A DNA stretch of 64,000 nt from Punica granatum (Eukaryota; Streptophyta; Magnoliopsida; Myrtales; Lythraceae), in the NCBI RefSeq assembly GCF_007655135.1, contig NC_045129.1:34535122-34599121 (forward strand). Reading direction: 5' to 3'. A model generated the notes under the pieces. It saw nothing but the letters and a program-made list of their open reading frames with translations, did no database searches and had not been told where the DNA came from. Positions 57,187 through 64,000 of this stretch are shown piece by piece. Position numbers and translations under genes: made by a program. The stretch's first letter is position 1. Each line of letters begins with the position of its first letter.

Positions 57187-60100
57187 TTGATTGAATGCTC
57201 TATAAATAAATTATGAATACGTTTACACATACGTCTTCTATTTCAGACATTGATTGTGCTCGTGAATATCATGATATGTTGTATATATATTTATTTGTAG
57301 AATCAACAAGTTAGGAGCCCATGGGAGGAGCTATATGTAATTATGCAAACTACGATTTTGATCCATCCACCACCGTTCAGGAGTGATAATTATTGGCACA
57401 ATAATGATTATTTTCAATAATATGCTCTATGTAATAATTCATCTAACATGATAAGAGCTCATGGTGATTTATTTGGTACTTTCATTTCAAATATTTCATA
57501 TTTCATATTATATATCGCGAATAACAAAAATATTAAATATTTAAATTAAAATATTAAATACTTAAACATCAAATGTGTCACCGTTACTCATTTTGTGTCA
57601 GAATTTTTGTGAATGCATTTTGATATTGAGAAAAATGTAAAAAGATAAGTATTATAGATTCCACTGAATAATTTAATAGGCACTAGATAGAGGCTTACAT
57701 ATCATAATACATTTTATTATGAGTTATTCTCACCTAATATTATTTTCTTCATTATAGACATTATAGCTTTTGACTTCTTCATTTTAGCATGTGATATTAA
57801 AATTCCAAGAAATGTATATTTTTCAGAAAGGACTTAGGATTATCCCCATACACTTTCTAGCTTCGAACCAACGGTGACGTGGAACGGTGAGTTGAGTGAC
57901 AAGACAGGATATTCATAAAGAAATCATACTTTTTAAAGGTGTTGTCTTTCTTGTCGTTATGTCATATAGTGATTTTCACTTTTTTATATTATAAAATATA
58001 ACTAGTACTTATCCAAAAATATAACCAGTCGATAGATGATCAAAGAAAAATATTTACACATATGGCATATAAATAAATGTAGATAGAAAGAATATGTATA
58101 TTCAAAACCATATATTTGACCAAGTAAACATAATAAACACAATGAGCTATAATGAGGCATTGTATAAGTGTTAGGGTATTGGAAAATTATAATGGAAAAA
58201 ATTAGGTATTGTATTGGCACATTAAATTTTAAAAATATTGCATATTTTGAGGAAATCTTATTAATTATAAAAAAATATATTTTAAAATTTTAATCATATA
58301 TTATTACATAAATATGAACAAATAGCTAAAATAAGTTGAATATGAGACAAACAAAATATTATAAATGTTCATTAAAATGAAATTGAAATATCAATTCAAT
58401 TCAATATCGAGCTGAGAGTTTCGTATTTTAATTTTATGTGCATTCTCTTTTTCCTTATCAATTTTTATTAATAGATAGATTTATAATTTCGAAATATCGC
58501 ATATTAAACATTACACTTTCCCCTCTTAACTAATAATGTTTTTTGGGACTCGAAATTATAATTAATTAAAACTACTTATCACTCAATATTTTTAAAGCAT
58601 CGCGCTGAAGCCAAAAAAACTAAGAATGAAAATTATAAAGCAACATAAATAAATGGGAAATAGGCTATGCTCTTTCCACATCTTCGAAGAATGGCTAACA
58701 GACAAGAGAGTTCGTGATTCGCGAGGGCACTCAGCATAAACAATTAAACGTGTGTCGCCTTCCCCATAAATCTTGTCTTACAACCACTAACGCTTTGTTT
58801 GATTTTGAAATTAGATAGGTAATCAATTTTACTTTATTTTGTGAAATGAAAAAACTAAAAAGCAATTATTGTTTATTTTGATGAATATATAAATGTGTAA
58901 GAAAAAAAATATAATATATATAAATATGAAAGTAGACATATGATTTATATTAAAAAAATTAATTATAACAATAGTTAGAAAAAAATATGAGTGATAAATT
59001 ATTATCAAATGAGATAAAAAGATAAATCAATAATAATTATAGCGTTGAATTTGGAGAAAAATAAAGTTGTGCTAGGTAGAATAATGATTTTATTTAAGAA
59101 CAAATGCAAGCTAACCTATCTTTGAATATAAGTGCTTGTCATTCAAAATAATACCATAGCTTATTATTTTCATCATCTACGTTCAAATCCATGGGTCGCA
59201 CGGGCTTATTTTTTAATAATTACATTTCACAATTATTAAAAATAAATTTATTTTTTATAATTAGAAGAATTAAGAATTTCAAATGATAATCTTAAAATAT
59301 TAAGCATTGTTAATACATGATACATTCTTATGATCAACAATTTTTTATAATTTATGCATATGCATAAATAATTATTTTCTTAGCCATAAATATTCTAATA
59401 TCTATTTTTTATTAAGTTAATTTGTTGTTTAAGGATTATTACAGGTTTTTTTAGGCGAAAAAGAATTCAACATATGGACTCTCCCCAGCGACATTGCCTG
59501 GGGGTTATAGAAACATATTGTTACACTAGTCTAGTCCTTTGCGCATGTTGCTTGATCGCAGCCCAACTCGATGCTCTTCCTCGACGATATATGACTTGTC
59601 AAAAATTTTTCTTCCTGTATGACTATAAGTTTATTAAATTAGTTTCTGCTAATTTTTTTAGATTAATAGTATTACATAATGTTCTCTTGAATGCTGCATA
59701 AAGTGATCATATATAGAATTTTCAAAAACACAAATTTACAGGAAGCACAAACTATGAATTTGCTATATTTTAAGTGTTTTTTAATTCCAAAAATTAAATT
59801 TTTTTGGAGAAGTACGAAAGTTAAAATTAATTATTCCTAATTTTTAATATTACATAAACTGAAACACGTTTATTATTATTCGAGTGAGTTTTATTATACG
59901 TATAAATATTTGTATTTATAAAACGTTTGCTATACTATAAGCATTTTTTAGTTTTGAAAATCGAATTATTTTTTAAATATTTAATTACATTAACATAATA
60001 GCATTTATTACTATTCAAGTGAATTTTTACTTATATAAATAGATTCTTGGTACAAATGGGGTACCTTCTTTTCTTTTTTTGGCTAACAGGATTAGAGATA

Positions 60101-60400
60101 TTTAGACTTGACCTGACTAATCTCATTGAGCCCATGGACACCCTGTAGACTCACGGAATGGATAATCAATTGGAGACTGTGCAAAGTGATTCCAAATTAA
60201 GGAATTCAAACTTAGGTGGAGAGTATGGTAGACTACTCACACAATTCCCAAATCAAATCCTCTTGAGGTTAAAAGGACGAAATCACTATCCACTTCATAA
60301 ATCAGTATATATATATAAAGTAGAATTGGAGCATTTAATGAAGTGCTTTAATAAAAATGTAAATGTAAACTAATTTGGTTATATAAATATATACAATGAG
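56961..60400. other. Gene-free AT-rich sequence
   Basis: No gene recognised. A TA run lies at about 57169-57187. The segment at about 58795-59100 begins CTTTGTTTGATTTTGAAATTAG and may be another very degraded GTTTGG-family copy. Frames at 58002-58220, 59474-59701 and 60158-60373 have no recognised domain. Confidence 0.5.
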
Positions 60401-61937
60401 TAATTGCACTTATGGTTTAAAAAGTTTCGGAGACGTTAATTATTGATCTAAAATGTTTTTTCTGTTACTTATTGGTCCACGAAGTTTTAAAACCATTTCA
60501 ATGCAGCGCATTCTGTCATCTCTGCCTTAACGCCGTTAGCTATTGCTGACATGCCATGTAAAGTGTCACTTTTGTCACGTGGAACCAATCATAGTGCGTC
60601 TGTTATTAATGAAGATACGAAATCTGAAAATTTCAAATAAAAAATACAGGAAGTAATAATAAAAAAATCTTTTTTTTGAAAAAAGATGCTATCTTTCCTC
60701 TCTCTCTCTCTCACTTCTTCCCTCCTTTCCTATCTATCTCGTCTCTCTCTTCTCTCTCTCCCCTCTTTCCCCTCTCTCGTCTCTCTCTTTACTCAAAGTG
60801 AGAAACAAGAAGACTCAATAAAACCCAACAAAAATCAATAGCGGAGATGGAGATCAAGAGAGAGTTCCGGTGAATCAAGATCTCCTCTCCTTCGATTCTT
60901 AATCTTCTTCTCCGAGCTGAATTTTCAAATTCTAAACACTCATACTTGAATTCAATCATATTAGCGTCCGATTCATTCGATCTATCGCGAGGAAAAAAAA
61001 AAGATTGAAACTCAAATCCTCATATGAGAAAAGATTGAAACTGATATAATGCACATTTGTTCCTATTTAATTTTGAATTCCCAACTTAAAAAAAAAAAGA
61101 AGATTCAACTGAGAAAGGGAGAGAGAGGAGAGCATTGATCTGTAGACCTTGCTTTGAAAATGTAAACTAGAGAATGAAACGGGCGACTAGAAGCCCATTC
61201 GATTCCCCCATTCCTAATGAGACCGAACACTTATCGTCGCTGTCTGTCTATCTGCAGGGGAGAACTCCGAAGTGGCGGTGTAGCTGGAAGGAACGGTAGG
61301 GTGAGAGACCGGGCGATGGGAGGGGTAGGGGAGGGTAAGGGTGTCGGGATGGTGACCGGGGGGGCATCATGACCACTGGGGAGAGGGAGCTACTGGAGGG
61401 GGAGGAGGAGGAGGCATGGACAACGGAGGCAGCAGAGATGGGGTTGGGCAGGGGGCTAGACTTGGAGCGGTCGGCTGAGGCAAAGAAACTGACCTGACGG
61501 ACCTTGGGGTCGATCACAGGGTGGGGGTTTTTGCGAGTAAAGGGAGAGAAACGAGAGAGAGAGGGGAGATTGAACAAAGAGACGTGATAGATAGGAGAGA
61601 TAGAGAGAGTGAGGAGGGAGAAGTGAGATAGATTAGAGAATGTATTTTTTTCAAAAGAAGTTTTTTTATTTTCTTTATTTCTTTATTTTATGTATTTTTT
61701 ACTTGAAATTTTCATATTTTATATATTCATTGATGACGTAGAACACTATAATTGGCTCAACATGACAAAAGTGACACATATACTCCGCCTCAACAATTGC
61801 CGATGGTATCAAGTCAGAGATGACGAAATGCACTGCATTGAAATAGTTTTGAAACTTCGTGTACCAATTAGTAACAGAAAAATTTTTTTGAACCAAGGAG
61901 TAATATTTTGAAACTTTTTAGACCCTAGGTGCAATTA
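60401..61937. mobile_element. Long-TIR element with GC-rich cargo, Pack-MULE-like
   Basis: Two inverted arms of about 390-400 bp flank an interior of about 740 bp. The left arm is about 60401-60795 and the right about 61535-61937. Paired words include TAATTGCAC at both outer ends, TTTTCTGTTACT(T/A)ATTGGT, CACGAAGTTT, ATTTCAATGCAG, CATCTCTG, TGTCACTTTTGTCA and then CT-rich blocks ending CTCTTTACTC / CCCTTTACTC. Long TIRs with a non-transposase, GC-rich interior are the hallmark of Mutator-like elements that capture gene pieces. No 9-bp duplication was found, so the class is inference. Confidence 0.6.
61248..61577 (-). pseudogene. GC-rich open frame inside the long-TIR element
   Basis: A frame of 109 codons on the minus strand starts at the inner edge of the right arm. 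Its usable part begins around NPHPVIDPKVRQVSFFASA and continues as a Ser/Pro-rich, disordered stretch (SSSSPSSSSLSPVVMMPPRSP). The GC content is far above that of the surrounding 10 kb, as expected of a first exon from an ordinary gene captured by an element. After RSFQLHRHFGVLPCR it meets a stop next to a CTGCAG word that could be a former splice region. I do not recognise the source gene. Without transcript evidence I treat it as a captured fragment. Confidence 0.4.
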
Positions 61938-62420
61938 ACCTATATAAACACATATAAAAGTTTACAATTCGCAGGTACAATATTATACCTATAAGTATAA
62001 TGGTTCTTATTAATGCTCTGTATGGCAGAATATATTATAATAAAGTATTATAATTAACATTGGAGATTTAAAAATTAATTAAAAATTATTAAAGGTTATT
62101 TTTATAAATTATATGAAACTTTATTCTTTACCAAAAAATTAACAAGTTATTTAAGTGTTGTTTGCTATATGCGGTATTTTATTTAAAACTATAATAATAA
62201 AATGAGATAATAAAAATTACTAGTATAAAATGAAGTAAAAAATTACATGAATGGACTAACCTTTTTATTGGATTAAAGTATCAAATATTCTTAAAATTAA
62301 TATTACATAGCTGTATGTTTTATCTTTATAGAAGTTAATAGGATGATGAAAAGATAAAAATATATAACATCAAAATCATAAAACTAATATATTGCTTGAC
62401 AAATATTGATGTATTTAGCA

Positions 62421-62814
62421 TCTATCTATAGCTATATATAAGTAAAATTGACTCCCACAAACATCTATATCTATATATATAAGTAATATTGACTCCCGAA
62501 AACATTTAAAGGGTTACGGTTAATAAGGTTAGAATTGTCAAATTGCTTCATTTATTAATATTTTTTGTAATTTTTTAAAATTCGAAAAAAAAAACAAAAA
62601 GGAGTTTATCTATTTTCATTATTGATATAATTGGAGAATCATATTTTGATTATTGAATTCATATATCCATACTCTCTATACATAGTAGAATATACTATTT
62701 AATGTGTATAAGAGCAAGCTCCTGCAAATTAATATAATGTAGAAAATTGTTAATCAAGAAGTGATAAATACAAAAATCGCTTTCTAGATAGAATCAAATG
62801 TAATACATAGATTA

Positions 62815-62856
<42 letters not shown>

Positions 62857-63342
62857 TTCATCTAATATTTTTAATATAAATGACAATGCATAATATCATA
62901 AATACGACAAATTTAAATGTTCAAAGTAATATAATCTGAAAATTTAATAATTAAGAACTGATAAATGTAAAAATCGCTTTCTAAATAGAAGTCAATCCGA
63001 TATGTAGATTAATATATATATATATGATCCAGCTAAAAGTTTTTTTTTTATAAATGACAATGCATAATTTCATAAATATAACAAACAAATTAATATTATT
63101 CAAATTATCAATATAATAATTCATTAATTAAATGACTTGAAAGCAGGTTTGATTTGCAAAAATATGAATAAATGATTGATTTGAGTTTCAAACTAATCAT
63201 TTATTTTTATTAAATAGAAATGTTGTTAAAATGTGATCAACAATTCGCATAAAAATGATAATATTTATATGATAATGAACATGTGCAATGCACGGGATAA
63301 AATACTAGTTAAAATGTAACATTCGTGCATCGCATTGACTAG
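62421..63342 (+). mobile_element. Helitron-like element(s) with doubled ends
   Basis: Two 5'-type ends, A|TCTATCTATAGCTATATATA (62421) and A|TCTATATCTATATATATAAG (62464), are each followed by AAGTAA(A/T)ATTGACTCCC. Two 3'-type ends follow: a GTGCAATGCAC hairpin then GGGATAAAATACTAG|T (63308), and CGTGCATCGCATTGACTAG|T (63342). TC starts after A, and CTAG ends before T preceded by a GC-richer hairpin, are the Helitron rules. There is no Rep/helicase, so it is non-autonomous. The outer pair may be an older element around an inner one. Confidence 0.45.
62752..63085 (+). repeat. Tandem duplication of about 190 bp inside the Helitron-like segment
   Basis: GATAAAT(A/G)(C/T)AAAAATCGCTTTCTA, TAGATTAATATATATATATA and AAATGACAATGCATAAT occur in the same order at about 62761-62895 and 62949-63075. 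The first copy has an added GA run (about 62836-62854). Confidence 0.75.
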
Positions 63343-64000
63343 TTTTATATGAATGGGGAATTTAATTTGATCATTTTCTCTCCCTTTATTTTCCTATTAA
63401 TATTCTTTTGTCCATTTGCCTTTTTTCTTCGTTTATGGTGAAATCGTAATCCAATAAGATATTGTCATACTTAAGAAAATTTTGGATTTTCAAGAACATA
63501 GAAATTTATGCGCAGACATAATTAAAATGGGAAATTGCATTTTCGCTAATATTGAATGGTTCAATACAACGAATATTAGCGTCTTATATATATATATATA
63601 TAAATTCCGAGGAAAACCAATTTGGAGTACTTATTATATGCCTATCCAACATACTAGAAAAATGAGGCCCATGCGATTTACAATGACATGAGTTCTGACT
63701 AATCTATGGCTATGGTTCTCGTATCAAAATCTATAGTTGAACGGATAAGTCCGATCGAGCAATATCAACAAGCTATATATATGAGTATGCATGAGCTTGT
63801 TCTAGATACAATTCACAGCGTTTCTTGGAGAGATTTATAATGTTTTCTTCTAGGATAAATGAAGATTATTATAATATCAAATTACTCAATGTAATTGTTA
63901 GTAAGAAATTTACTTCAAGTAGCAAACTTATTTTGGCGCCATGTCCTCTCCTTTATCATTATGTATATATTGTACCGGTGAGCTGCGCTACTCTCGTACT
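63343..64000. other. Gene-free AT-rich sequence to the window end
   Basis: No gene recognised. The frame at 63482-63691 crosses a TA run and has no domain. Confidence 0.5.

Noticed and set aside
58002..60373. Several 70-codon frames in the AT-rich tail
   Set aside because: Biased composition, no domain and no supporting signals.

Overview
This is nuclear DNA from a flowering plant, most likely a eudicot. The evidence is AT-rich intergenic sequence full of TA/GA microsatellites, GT-AG introns, short-exon genes of plant-specific families (IDD zinc finger, AP2/ERF, plant CYP51, SRC2-like C2 protein), a Ty1/copia retrotransposon and many small non-autonomous elements. I do not assign a species.

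Layout. 1-9.2 kb: an 8,003-bp copia element on the minus strand (1197-9199) with two 1,668-bp LTRs that look identical and an ATATC target duplication. It is a young insertion, but its polyprotein frame is broken inside integrase. 9.2-18.6 kb: one gene (SRC2-like C2 protein, minus) among SINEs, MITE-like inverted repeats, a diverged tandem duplication and a probable gypsy LTR piece. 18.7-21.4 kb: a five-exon DHHC palmitoyltransferase (plus). 24.2-26.3 kb: a three-exon IDD-type zinc-finger transcription factor (minus) whose first intron appears to be GC-AG. 29.3-30.2 kb: a single-exon AP2/ERF factor of the PUCHI/LEP type (minus). 30.2-41.8 kb: a gene-free repeat region. 41.8-44.9 kb: a divergent pair, ribosomal protein eS27 (minus) and a mediator-associated protein 2-like nuclear protein (plus), sharing a 711-bp promoter with four site II motifs. 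47.3-49.5 kb: sterol 14-demethylase CYP51 (plus), with a MITE-like insertion in its intron. 51.8-53.6 kb: the mitochondrial Rieske iron-sulfur protein (minus), followed by a tRNA-Lys(UUU) gene at 53.77 kb. 53.9-64 kb: gene-free, with a 340-bp hairpin, two adjacent MITE copies, a 1.5-kb long-TIR element carrying a GC-rich open frame (Pack-MULE-like), and nested Helitron-like ends.

The host genes are individually ordinary and unrelated: protein S-acylation, transcription, translation, sterol synthesis and respiration. There is no operon or gene cluster. The unusual content is mainly structural: inverted-repeat elements, a few gene-architecture oddities and a very recent retrotransposon insertion. 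Splice sites were placed by hand from reading frame, GT/GC-AG signals and family conservation. UTR limits are mostly not determined.
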